The notes under the pieces were generated by a model, which saw only the letters and a list, made by a program, of their open reading frames with translations, was not told the origin of the DNA and did no database searches. A stretch of DNA of 64,000 nucleotides from contig KV424047.1 in the NCBI GenBank assembly GCA_001632435.1, forward strand, positions 1 to 64,000, written 5' to 3'. Source of the DNA: Calocera cornea HHB12733 (taxonomy: Eukaryota; Basidiomycota; Dacrymycetes; Dacrymycetales; Dacrymycetaceae). Both the position numbers and the translations under genes were made by a program. This document shows positions 24,816 to 35,629 of the stretch, one piece after another. The first letter of the stretch is position 1; every line of letters begins with the position of its first letter.

Positions 24816-25284
24816 ATTCCCTTCCGAGCAAAGCAAGCTGGGGGTGGTCGTCAGAGACGAGAGCGTGTGTGTAGTGCCGCTCACAGAGTGCGCGAGAAGG
24901 ATGGCGGCCCTGCAGTTTGCTTCCGGCGTGAGTCCGATGCTGACATAGCCACTGGTGGGGGCTTTCCAGCCGAGCGCACGTGACCTGCGCCTTCGGCATG
25001 GAAAGCTCGAGGCATACTAATGAGAGTGGAAATAGTAGTAGAATGTACTAGGCACGGCGCGTGCGGCATTCCCTTGAGTACCGAGGATGCGCCGATTCTA
25101 ATTGAGAGATCCAACGATTACGCAGGAGGATTATCCACATTTGGTTACATGCCCGTCGTGGTCATGGCGCCTCGGCCTCCTCCGAGTCCCGTGCTCGAGC
25201 GTCCCCGGCCCGGCGCTCGTCAACTTTCGCGCACTCTGCGAACAGCCGCGATTCTCATTATTTCTGTATGCTGTAACACGCTCC

Positions 25285-26272
25285 CTACAGCAGCCACGGG
25301 ATGACGGCCTTCCTCTCCCTGGGGTAGTCGTCGAACTTCTGCTTGTACCAGCCATGCCCGCTCACCGCGCGGGGCAGCATGACGCACAGTTCGCTGAGCA
25401 GGAAGACCCATGGCGGGGTGAGGTATTTGGGCGGGAAGCCGGTGCGGACGGTGCTGGCCATTGCCCAGCCGAGCCACTCGAGCCACTCGCACAGGTAGTT
25501 GGGGTACGAGACGAGGGCGAAGAGGCCCCCGCGCGGGACGCCGTAGTGCGGCTTCTCGTTCTTCTCCTTGGCCGCGGCGTGCGTGCGCCGGCGGAGGGAC
25601 ATGAGCAGGTTGTCGTGGTATATGTTTCCGGCCATGCCCGCTGCGAACAGGCACAGCCACGCCCAGAAGGCGGGGCTGTCCCACGCGGCGGGCGCGACCT
25701 CGCCCGAGGAGAGGAAGGCGCCGAGCAGGCTGCCGTTGCATAGCTGGTAGACGGTCGCCATGAGGGGGACGATGATGTGGGAGGGGCTGCGGCGCGGGGA
25801 GATGAGCGGCTGGATGACGGCGCGGTGGAGGTAGTGGGCGCAGAAGAGGGCGGCGAGGAGCGTGGAGGGGGAGCGGAGGGGCGGGGGCCCGGAGGCGGCG
25901 AGCGGGGCCCAGATGTACGTGCCGAGGAGACAAAGCGGCGCGGGGATCTCCATGAAGAAGAAGGCTGCGTTGGCTGCTCAAAGGGGCCGGTCAGCACCGC
26001 GTTCCGTTCCGTTCCAGTGGGGCAGCATGCGCACTATTGACGAGCCAGTTCCTGCCAAAGCCCCGGGAGAAGACCGACGCGCGGTCGACGAACTTGCCAA
26101 AGGGGGCGTCGAGCTGGGTGTAGACGATGGGCACGAGCGAGGAGAGGAAGGCGTACCACCGCCTGACGGCTGTTCGGGAGGAAGCCGGTGAGCTGCCACT
26201 GCATCGATCGTTTGGGAAGACTGGTCAAAGGGACGCACAGTGGTACACCCGCCTGGCTTCGTCGGGCTGCAT
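25285..26272 (-). CDS. Steroid 5-alpha-reductase family protein (SRD5A/DET2-like)
   Basis: Three exons on the minus strand: 26272..26247, 26198..26035, 25973..25285, giving 292 aa. Motifs: WYAFLSSLVPIVY, DAPFGKF, the reductase core with NIYHDNLLMSLR, then YGVPRGGLFALVSYPNYLCE followed by WLEWLGWA, and a final GHGWYKQKF and VIPWLL. Several hydrophobic segments fit a polytopic endoplasmic-reticulum protein. The family reduces the C4-C5 double bond of 3-oxo steroids or related enones with NADPH; the fungal substrate is unknown. The first intron has two possible acceptors. I chose the one giving a 48-bp intron, which adds a short Ser-rich stretch; the alternative, at about 26163, joins MQPDEARRV directly to RWYAF. 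A decayed partial copy lies at 47719-47849 on the other strand. Confidence 0.85.
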
Positions 26273-26729
26273 CCTGGTCGTGACTCTAGTAGCTCTAGTA
26301 GGTCGTCTAGAAGGTCTAAGCTGCGTGTGCAGGCCTGCTGCAGTGTACGAGGACGGCGTGCACGAGCGAGCGTGGGCCGAGACGGGACGGCGAGGACAGG
26401 AGAGGGCGATGACTTTTGCCGATCGTCAGGGTCCCCACTCCCCCCACCGGCAAGCCGGAGAGCAGCGCCATTAAACAAGTATCACCCGTTCTGGCGTGAT
26501 CTGCGATACAGCCCCTCCCTCCCAACTTCTGCTTTCCTTGGGGGTATACAAGTGCAAGGGAACCGCAGCAGCTACAATACTATAGCTTCTGTGCAGATTG
26601 TGGGTCTCGGTCAGCCTCAGTGCGCCTCCTCCGGCGCGTCGCCGATCCCTGCTCCACACGCGCCACAGGCAGGCGGCCTCGCCCGCCCCTTCATCTACCG
26701 CGGGGCGGACCAACAACGGGACGTCAGCG

Positions 26730-29246
26730 CTAGTGCCAAAGAAGAGCGAGAAAGAACAAGTAAGGACGCACGACGAGCTCCCTGGTCCTGTGCAGGCCCT
26801 CGATCTCGTCCACGCGCGCGCGCACGCCCCGCAGCGCACTGTCGAACCCGGGGGCGTCGACGACCTCCCGCGCGGCGCGCAGGATGAGCAGCGAGTCCGG
26901 GCGGACGGCGTGATTTATCTGGGGGCGGGGGCGGGTGAGCATCCTGCGTCCGCGTGGGCCGGGGCGGAAGGGGCTCACGTCGATGGAGATGATGTTTGCG
27001 TGGTCAAGCGCCTCGAGGAAGTCGCCGCGCGTCATGATCTGCCGACAGCGCCAGTACGGGATGCTGGGGAGCATGCCGCCGTCCTCGTCTTGCTGATCCT
27101 CTGCTCTCCCTGCGGCGGCTGACCCGGCGCGAGCCTCCCGCTCCTTCTCCTTCTGCAGCCTTACAAACTCGCTGAGCAAGAGCCACGAGCCGCTGGCCCA
27201 CTTCTGCTCGTCCATCACATCATCGTCGCACTCCGGGATCAAGCCGATGACGGACAAGAGCCACGCCTTTTCCCGCGCGAGCGTCTCCCTCGCTGCGGCT
27301 GCTCGGGGGGCGGGCCAGCGCAGCCCAGATAGTCAGGAGAGGTAGTGGGGGGACGGGGGGAGGGCAGCGCACCGAGGATATCCGACGCGCGCCCAACGCG
27401 GTTCAGCACCGCCAGCCGGCCGCCCGTGTACCTTACTGCCTCGCGCAGGCGGTCCTCCGAGCCCGCCGGGGCGCCGGACTCGTGCCGGATGAGCTTGAGC
27501 GTGTGCACGGCCTCGGCTTGGGAGAGGTCCGAGATGCTTATCACCTGGTGGGCGCGTGTCAGCCTGTGCAATGAAGCAGCAGCAGCAGCATGCAGCATGT
27601 ATGCAGATAGGCGTGCATGCGCACGCACCTGGAGGCGATTGGCCGCCTTCCTGAGCACGGTATACGGCCAAAAGTCGTCCGAGGTAAACACCATGGTGAG
27701 GATGCCGGACTGTGCCCAGGCCTCTGCGCGCTGCTGGAGCAGGCGGACGAGCCGGTGGCCCTCGTCGTCGTTGTGGAGCTGGTGGATGTTGTTGAGGACG
27801 AGGACGAGCGGGCGGCGCCGTTTGGCGGCGCTGCGGAGCGCGTATTTCTCCAGTTTTGTGAGCGCTGACGCGGGGGTCAGCACGCGTACACCTCAACGCG
27901 GGTCGAGCGGGCCGGGTGGGGGTTATAGCACACTCACCGCGCTCGATGTCCAGGGCGGGCCCGCCGAGCCTGGGCTCCCTCCTCTGAAAGAGGCCAAACT
28001 GTGCGTCCTCATCAAACTCATAATTGACCGCTTTGCCGAGCCTGGCCCTGAACACCTCGAGGTCCGGGTGGGCCTCGCACACGGCGGCGCCGTCCGCGTT
28101 GGTGCGGCGCATGGCGGCGAGGATCATGGAGCCCTTTCCTGTTCCCTTGGGCCCGAGGAGGAGGTAGTAGTGGCCCGTTGTCGCGGGCGCGCCGGAGAGG
28201 ATGTGGTCGACGAGCGGCTGCTCGCGCCGCGCGACGTGCCCGCTGTGCGCCGAGGGGGACGTGCGGTCCAGCGCGAGCGCGGGGTCGTACCCCGGGGCGA
28301 AGGCTTGCTCGATCTGGGGTGCATGCGGTTGCTGGTCAGCGCCGCTCTGGACCGCAGGGGTACTGGGCAGGGAGGGCGCGGGGGCGCACCTTGAACAGGA
28401 CGGAATGCTTGTACCAGCCGACGTACACCCACCCGCCGACGATGACTGCATGCCCGTGTCAGCCTCTGTCATCCCTTCTCGCACTGAGCAGCGCCAGGGC
28501 CACAAGGAGCGCACGCACCGACGAGCAACCCTGCACCACAGGACGTCATCAGCCATCATCGGCGGGCGCACCATCTCCTCTCGCTATCGAGGGAAGGAGG
28601 AAGGAGGAAGGAAGGAGGGGGGCGTACCAGCCAGCGCGGTCAGCGAGCCGTCCACGAGCGGCGAGCGAGATCCCCCGGGGCCGGCGCCGTTCCCATTCCC
28701 AATTCCATTCCCGTGGCTGGGCGAGGAGGAGGGGGCAGTTCGCAGCTTCTGGAAGGCCCGGAGGCGGGCGAGGATCGCCCGCCAGAGTGGTTCTGGGTCT
28801 GGGTCTTGGGCTGGGTCTGGGGCTGGGGCTGGGGGGGTTGAAAGGGCTGAGGGATCTTCAGCTTCGGGAGCGGAGGAGGAGGAGGAGGGCCGAGCGGGAG
28901 GCGAGGCGGGCTCGGGCTCGGACACGATACCAGTGAGCGTGAGCAAGTCCTTCCGTCTGGGTGCGTGCGCCGTGGCCGCCCGCGGCTCCGCGCCTGCACC
29001 CGCCGCCGCTTTCAGACGCCTGCCAGTCTCCGGCGGAGGAGGAGGCTGCGTCGGCGCCCGCCCCAGCATCGGCGGCGCGTCCCCCCCGGGCCCTCGTCGT
29101 GCCGGTGAGCAAGTGCTGAGCGCGCGGACGGCGAGGGTGACTGGCAGTGGCAGTGGCAGCTGCGGCCGCGGCCGGCTGGGCGTGCTCAGGCGGGTTGCCC
29201 GCGGAGGATGAGGATGGCGGAAGGGTCGCACGGCCGTGCGGAGCAT
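26730..29246 (-). CDS. Mitochondrial P-loop ATPase (AAA-type, single membrane anchor)
   Basis: Seven exons on the minus strand: 29246..28628, 28530..28519, 28445..28390, 28313..27938, 27864..27629, 27544..27373, 27298..26730, giving 679 aa. The start MLRTAVRPFRHPHPPRATRL is a typical mitochondrial presequence. A long Pro/Ala/Ser-rich region follows, then one hydrophobic segment LAGLLVVIVGGWVYVGWY (about 206-223). The Walker A is GPKGTGKG at 283-290, with G replacing the final S/T. The expected Walker B reads LVLVLNNIH, with Asn for Asp. From memory, a fungal group called mitochondrial AAA protein with C-terminal winged helix shares this NN pattern; a database search would settle it. Introns here are 73-97 bp, longer than elsewhere. 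The last intron-like stretch before the stop might instead be spliced, shortening the tail by a few residues. Confidence 0.75.
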
Positions 29247-30345
29247 CGGCCAGGATTGGAATCAGATTCAGAATCAGAATCGCTAGTGGTGTATTGGCGT
29301 ATTGTTAGCGGTGGATCGGGAGGTAGGGGGTGGGGAGCGGTTGGCGGCCGGCAGCGGTACACACTCGCGATGAGTGGCCAGTGCATTCAGTCCTCGCAGC
29401 AGCAGGTGCAGGTGCTTGGCCCGTTCGGGCGCCAAGGCGCGACGCGTCCCTGCGGCGGGACGGATGGAGCACGTTCCCCGATCATCCTCATGATCGGGGT
29501 TCGATCGCCTGCACGAGTGGCACCGGCAGGCCGATCACGCTCATACCGCCGATCCTCTGCGGACTGACGCCCGTCGGCGGACTCCAACGGCGACTCCCCC
29601 AGCGAGACCGAGGACGAGGGCGACAGACTGGTACTGGCGACGAGGGCGGCTCGTTCGTCGGGTGCTAGACTCTGGACTTTGCGGGTTGGACAGCTGCCAT
29701 TCTTGCTGCAGCACGGCGCGGAAGCTGAATGCCAACCACTTCTGATACTGCTGTACTACTGTACAGGAACAAGGGATCGGCTTCCGAATACTACAGTGCT
29801 CGTGTTCTTGTTCTGTTCTGCACAGTGTGTGAGGTCAGCGCGTCCGCCGGCGGCCTGGGTCGCGCACAGAACACCGCGGAAGGAGCATGGTGAGCGCGGT
29901 ACTTCTGCGTAGCCGCGTCGACGGGCCCGCCCGTCCCTCTCGTCTTTCTTCTCCTCGGTCCCTGGATGCGTCGCGGTGTGATGGCTGTGGCTTGCAGAGT
30001 TTGTCGGGTTCTGACTGCTGCCAGCAGCAGCCACCGCCTGGGCTGTCGCGCGTTCTGCGTTCGTTCCCAGATCCTCGGGGCTATCTCTCCTTGCCTGGCT
30101 CTGTGGCTGGCCGGGCCAGTGGCACCCCAAGCAGGCGCGTCCCCTTCCCTTTGGGGGAGAGAAGCGTCGCCCCTCGGCGCCTGTGTGCGCGGATGGATGC
30201 CCCAGCGGTGCCCGGTGGGGTCAGCGGGCTCCGCTGACTGTCTCCCCTCTGCCAAGGGGTGTACAAAAACAGTCGTCACCCCGCACGCCCCCCGTCCTCC
30301 CCGCCCGCTCCCAAGCCACACACCCGCCCAGCGCCCAGCCGCACG
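29247..30345. other. Divergent intergenic region; no gene seen
   Basis: This is the shared upstream region of the ATPase (minus) and the P450 at 30346 (plus). It has a short GAATCA-type microsatellite near 29263-29283. Open frames here carry no motif. Confidence 0.55.
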
Positions 30346-32226
30346 ATGCCCTCCCCCGTCCTCCTCGCCTCCTTCGCCCTCGCCGCCCTCTTCCTCCTCT
30401 ACCGCACATTCACCCGCCCCCGCCCCGCCCCAAGCCCCGACGGCCTGCTCGACCCCCCCGCCGCCTTCTACCCCCTGCCGTACTTCGGCTGCGCACTCGC
30501 CTATGGCGCTGACCCGGGCAAGTTCGGGCGGGAGAACGAGTGCGTGCTCCCCCCCCCCTCACTCACTCCTACCTCCTTTCCATCGCGAGCGCATACATTG
30601 ACCGCCGTGCCAGGCTCCGCCACGGCCCGATCTTCGCGACCAAGATGCTCGGGCGCAAGGCGACCTTTGTCACCTCCGCGCCGCTCATCGCCGCGCTCTA
30701 CAAGAACTCGCGCGCAGCGCAGCACGACCCCATCCGCATGGAGATCCCGATCCGCATGTTCGGCATCGCGCCGTACGCGGTGCAGCACGAGTCTCTGCCC
30801 GAGCACGGCTTCCCCCTGTTCGACAAGGCACTGAGCTTCCAGAGCGTCAAGCCGCTCTCCGCCGCCTTCTCCCAGCACTTCTGGAAACGCCTCTCCGCGA
30901 CGGACGCGCTCGCAAAGACCTCCCCGGGGGACACGGTCGAGGTCAAGTTCACCCGCTTCCTCTTCCCGCTTGTCTTCGCCGCCACGTGCGAGGTCTTCCT
31001 CGGCCCCCGGTTCGACGCCGACGGGTCGTACGCCGACTTTGAGGTCTTCGACGAGCAGATATTCAAGTTCCTCGCCGGCGTCCCGCCGGCCATGGCGCCG
31101 GCCGCGTTCAAGTCGCGCGCGCGGGTGCGCGACGCGCTGATCCGGTTCCTCGAGCGCGCCTGGACGCCCGACAGCGCCGAGGCGCACGGCGGGTACCTGG
31201 CGGGGGCGAGCCCGCTGCTCTCCGAGCTCGTGGGCCGGTTCCACGGCTGGAAGTTCGCGACGGCGGACCAGGCGGGCCACCTGCTCAGCATCATCTGGGG
31301 CTTCCAGCCCAACCTCGTCTGGACGATCTACTGGCTCTTCCTGCACCTGCTCCAGGACGCCTCGCGCGTCGCCCGCCTGCGCGCAGAGATAGACACGGCC
31401 ATGCGGGACGTGTTCGGCGGGAAGCTCGACGCGTGCCTGGGCGCGGAGCCGGCCGTGTTCGAGCGCAAGGAGTTCGCACTCTTATCGTCCGCGCTCAACG
31501 AGACCCTGCGCCTGTGCGGCTCCGCAACCAGCATGCGCCGCGTCGTCGAGGACTTTGTCATCACGGACACGCAGGGCTCCAGTGCCAGCGCAAAGGCCGC
31601 TGCGGCTGAGGGTCTCCCCGCGCCCGCCGCGCCCGCCGCGCCCGTGCAGTACCTCCTGCGCAAGGGCGAGGACGCGTACGCGATCACGCGCACCGTGCAC
31701 ATGGACCCGGAGCTGTACGCCGACCCGGAGTCCTTCCGCATCGACCGCTTCCTCGCGGAGGACGGGACGTGCAGCCGCAAGTTCTACAAGGCGGGCAAGC
31801 ATGTTGCGAACAACCTGATGGGCTGGGGCGGGGGCGTCAGCAAGTGTGAGTTCAGAGTTGCTGTTCTGTTCCCGATCCCGATCCCAATTCCAATTCCTAT
31901 TCTGTTTTGCCTATTTCCCTTTTTGAATGAGGCGTGGTTCTGACGACTGACGACTGACTGATGACTGACGTGGCTTCGCAGGTGCCGGCCGCTACTACGC
32001 GACGCATGCCGTAAAGCTGTGCGTGATCCTGATGTTCCACCACTTTGACATCCAGCACACGGCCAACTGCGCGCTCTCTGCGGACGCCACCGCGGGCACG
32101 GGCACGGGCACGGGCCAGGGGCTCAGGGCGTACACGAAGCCTGCGGTGCCGGACATGGACATGAGCCGCATCGGCATGCTTACCGCCAAGCAGGACATTG
32201 TGCTCTCTCTGCGCCGGCGGGTGTAG
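30346..32226 (+). CDS. Cytochrome P450, CYP7/CYP8-like class
   Basis: Three exons: 30346..30539, 30614..31845, 31982..32226, giving 556 aa. A hydrophobic N-terminal anchor (about 5-20) is present. The K-helix ExxR is E361-T-L-R364 and the haem loop GWGGGVSKCAGR has Cys 476. The I-helix region reads LLSIIWGFQPNLVWTIYW and lacks the usual acid/alcohol pair (E/D-T), as in animal CYP7 and CYP8 and some fungal relatives. Those families hydroxylate sterols or rearrange endoperoxides. The codon use is very GC-rich. A Gly/Thr-rich insertion (TGTGTGQG) lies near the C-terminus, and an Ala/Pro-rich insertion lies between ExxR and the haem loop. It is unrelated in detail to P450 A and B. The second intron is 136 bp and holds simple repeats. 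Confidence 0.88.
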
Positions 32227-33508
32227 ACTGTACACTGTACACTGTACGTGTGGACTGTATGTGGATTGTGGATTGCGGACTGGGGAGTGTCGATAGGCGA
32301 GTGAGCACAGTATGCGGCCGTAGAGCATCCCGCGAGTAGCGGGAGTTGACGCGTAGTACGGTATATATGCGTTCTGCGTTCTGCATTCTGCGTTCTGCGT
32401 TCTGCATTCTGCGTTCTACATTCTGCGCTCTGCCTCGGTTTCACTTCTATCGCTGGGTGAGCGAGGAGGAGGAGAGATAACGAGCCCGTGCGAGATTCCC
32501 GAATACGGGAGCCGCCGATTAGAACAGGCTCCCGCGGGCCCGAGCCGTTGATATCCCATCGGCCATCGCACCCGGGCCCGTGGTAGTGGAGTGCGGCTTC
32601 TCGAGAGCCGCGGAACAAGTCGGTGGCTCTGACACGGGCCCAATCCGCAATCTCGCCTTGCCTCGCTCTTCTCCTCTCCTCGCCTCGCACTGGCAGCATC
32701 AGGCTGCATCAACGCACCGCATCGCCGCATGATCTTCTCCTGACGACTTGAAAATCGAAAACGCTGCCCATTCGCCCTCTGGCGCATTCTGACGTCGCAT
32801 AGCACTACTGTACACCAAGCGACGACGCGCGATTGTCGCCCCGTCCGAGGGTCGCGATTGCTGCAAAACAATGTGCTGGTGTGCAGTCGTACTACACTGC
32901 ACGCAGGGTCCACCCTCGGCCGCTGCAGTGCTACGTTGCCGTTCTGTTCCTCGACCAACGTGTCGTCTGTGCCTTCTCTGACAACCCGCCTTCTGCCCCT
33001 CAATGAACGACGTCCCCCGTCCTTCCCCCCCTCGCTGCCCCTGGCTATGCTATGCGCACGGGTGTCTAGGCACGCATCGTTGCTTCGTTCTCGCTCGCGC
33101 CCCCCTCTTCGGCTCGGTTCTCCCCCGGCTCCCGGCGCTCCCGCTCGCCGATGGGAACGCCCCGGATAAAGCGGTATTCCAGCACGCTCTGAGCAGACGC
33201 CATGGGAATCCGTGGTGCTGCGAAGGCCCATTCCTCGGGACCGCTGGACTGGGCCTGGCGGGCATTGATTGGCATGCACAGGTTGCCCAGCCCGCGCCCG
33301 AGATCTCAGCCCGCACTGATGACGACCGTGCAGAGGTGATCTGCGGTCGGGTCGGTTCGGGGCCTGCTAATGGCCGACGCCGCTACGAGAACAGCTTATC
33401 ATATCGCAGCCTGTCCGGACAGCGTTGGTCTGCGTCAAGCCCCTCTCCTACGGGGCCCCATAAGAACTAGATACCCCCCCAACCTTCTCTTCTCCAACGC
33501 TGTCTCCC
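32227..33508. other. Intergenic with a minisatellite; no gene seen
   Basis: This lies between two plus-strand P450 genes. Apart from the 7-bp tandem repeat listed separately, nothing recognisable is present. Long frames on the minus strand (32416-33279) look like composition artefacts. Confidence 0.5.
32371..32433. repeat. 7-bp tandem repeat, nine units
   Basis: Nine head-to-tail units of GTTCTGC or ATTCTGC, with variants only in the seventh (GTTCTAC) and ninth (GCTCTGC). It lies about 145 bp after the stop of the CYP7/8-like gene. Confidence 0.9.
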
Positions 33509-35629
33509 ATGGCTCCTTTCCCGACCCACCAGGCCTCCCCGGCCCTCGCCCTCCTGGTCGTCTTCGTCGCCCTGGTATTCTACGTGACTGCATCTGTACG
33601 TGTCGCCCCAACACCGGGTACTGTCTATTCTGATCCACCCCGCATTCATAGCTGCTCAGAGGCCTCTTCCTTTCCCCTCTCTCGCGCTTCCCCGGCCCCA
33701 AGCTCGCCGCCGTCACGCGATTCTGGGCGTTCTTCGAGTCAGTCAACAATGAACATACGCGCCTGGCTGTCCCTCAATGACTGACATTCCTCCAGAGCAA
33801 TCTCTGGCCGCAAGGTGAAGGGCGTCCATGAGCTCCACAAGATGTACGGGCCTATCGTGAGGGTTGGGCCCAACGACCTGTCCATCTCCGCCCCAGAGGC
33901 CATCCCCAGACGTACGTGCCACCCTCCTTCCTCGTCCCGCTGTCGTTGACGCCGCCATCAGTATACTCCTACAAGCCTTTCCTCAAAGACCCCACGTTCT
34001 ACGACGCTCTCAACGGCGGCAAGGTGGAAGGTCATCTCGTATGCCAGACGTACGTACCCTGTCGCCGGCTTCATCCCGTTCCGGTCTGCTCACGTGATCC
34101 CCCTCCAGCAACCCGGAGACACACGCCAGGCGACGAAAGCTCATATCGACACTCCTCTCGCGCTCGGCCGTCAAGGGGTACGAGAACGACATCATCCACC
34201 CCAAGATCATCAAGGCGCTCATGCCCTTCCGGGACGGCGACTTCTACACGGGGACGATGGACGTCCTCCCTGCCCTGCGGGCGATCACCGCCGATGCTGC
34301 TGGTACGTTGCGCTGCATGTCCGCTGTGCGGCTGTCTGCTGAAGCCGTATCTCTCAGCGGAGCTCACCTTCGGCAAGACGTTCGGATGCCTCGACGCGCC
34401 GAACTTTGACCACCCGGTGCTCGAGGCACTGGCCATCGTATCGGATTCCGTCCCCGTTGTAAGTTCTCCTGCCGCGTGATATCCCTGTTCTTGTCACTCA
34501 TGGCTGGCAGATCAACTGGATCCCGTGGCTCAACAGCATCCCTCGCTCGCTCGTCCAGTATCAGAAGATCATGGCGCCTGTGATCCAGCTCGAGAAGGTA
34601 TGCTCCCCCTGGCTCTTGCCAAGCGTGGTCCCAACTAAGGCGGTTGCCAGTTCGTGTCGGATGCCTGGACAATCGAGAAGGCTGGTCCGGAGCCGACCGA
34701 TGTCGGCCGCACGGTGCTCAGCAGACTGGCGTACCTCCTGCGGAACGACGAGGCGAAGTACCGTGATAATGTCGCTTTGTCCGAAGCGTTGACCATGATG
34801 TGAGTGAAGGATAAGCCAATCAGGATGTTGGCTGACGTTGCCCAGTGTCGCCGGGTCCGAGACGACTACGATGGCGATGGTATCCGCGCTCCATGAACTG
34901 TCCCTCAATCCGGGCATCCAAGCTCGTATCCGCGCAGAGGTCGCCGAGCTCATGCCGGAGGCGTCCAGAGTGGACGACGTGATGGAGTCCGGCCTGCCTA
35001 GCTTCCAGGTCCTGCAGCAGCAGCCTTACCTGTCCGCGGTCATAAAGGTGCGCGAAGCTTGTCGGTCGGCTGGAATGACGTTGACGTCCTTGTAGGAGGT
35101 GCTTCGTATGTACCCGTCAGTGCCTGGGCTGTTGCCCCGTGTGGTGCCTAAGGATGGAATGACGGTCCGCAACCAGTTTATCCCACCCGGCGTACGTCGT
35201 TTTCAATGAAGTAAGCAATCGCGGCTAACAGTGTTTCTAGACCGCGGTTGCGATGCAGGCGTGGACCATTCATCGTGATCCCGAAGTGTTCCCCGAGCCG
35301 GATACCTTCAACCCCTCGCGGTGGTTGGATGCGTCCGAGATCGAGCTGAAGGCGATGAATGCTCGTTTCATGCCCTTCTCTGCTGGTACCCGCTCCTGCG
35401 TAGGCGAAGAGTGAGTTGGATCGCGTTCATTCATTGCCATTCGACTAAGCGAGCGTTGTCTGCCAGGTTCGCGATGGCCCAGATGTATCTGATGATCGCG
35501 ATGTTCTGCCGGTTCTACCAGTTTGCGCCTGCACCGGGCTGCGACAACGGCATCGAGGATAACGGGTTTACGCTGAGCTGTCGCCATCTCAAGATGATGC
35601 TGAGCATCGGTGCCGCGCCACCAGTCTGA
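33509..35629 (+). CDS. Cytochrome P450 monooxygenase B (paralog of P450 A)
   Basis: Twelve exons: 33509..33595, 33652..33737, 33796..33911, 33962..34049, 34109..34302, 34358..34458, 34511..34597, 34651..34799, 34846..35047, 35096..35191, 35241..35410, 35467..35629, giving 512 aa. An N-terminal anchor (about 10-28) and the FPGPK hinge are present. The I-helix is VAGSETTT (about 304-311), ExxR is E371-V-L-R374, and the haem loop FSAGTRSCVG has Cys about 455. Many exons match P450 A exactly in length (88, 101, 87, 149, 170, 163 bp). It differs by two extra introns, at 33738-33795 and 35048-35095. The same membrane-bound monooxygenase role is expected; the substrate is unknown. Confidence 0.93.

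Noticed and set aside
27345..28394. Long plus-strand open frame opposite the ATPase gene (similar ones at 48860-50122, 50693-51847, 52092-53291)
   Set aside because: These are antisense shadows of very GC-rich coding exons. The translations are low-complexity Arg/Gly/Ala strings without motifs, while the minus strand gives recognisable, splice-consistent proteins or an ordered coiled-coil tail.
25285..32226. Steroid-modifying gene cluster (reductase plus CYP7/8-like P450)
   Set aside because: Only two candidate genes, separated by a mitochondrial ATPase. No cyclase, transferase or regulator is nearby.
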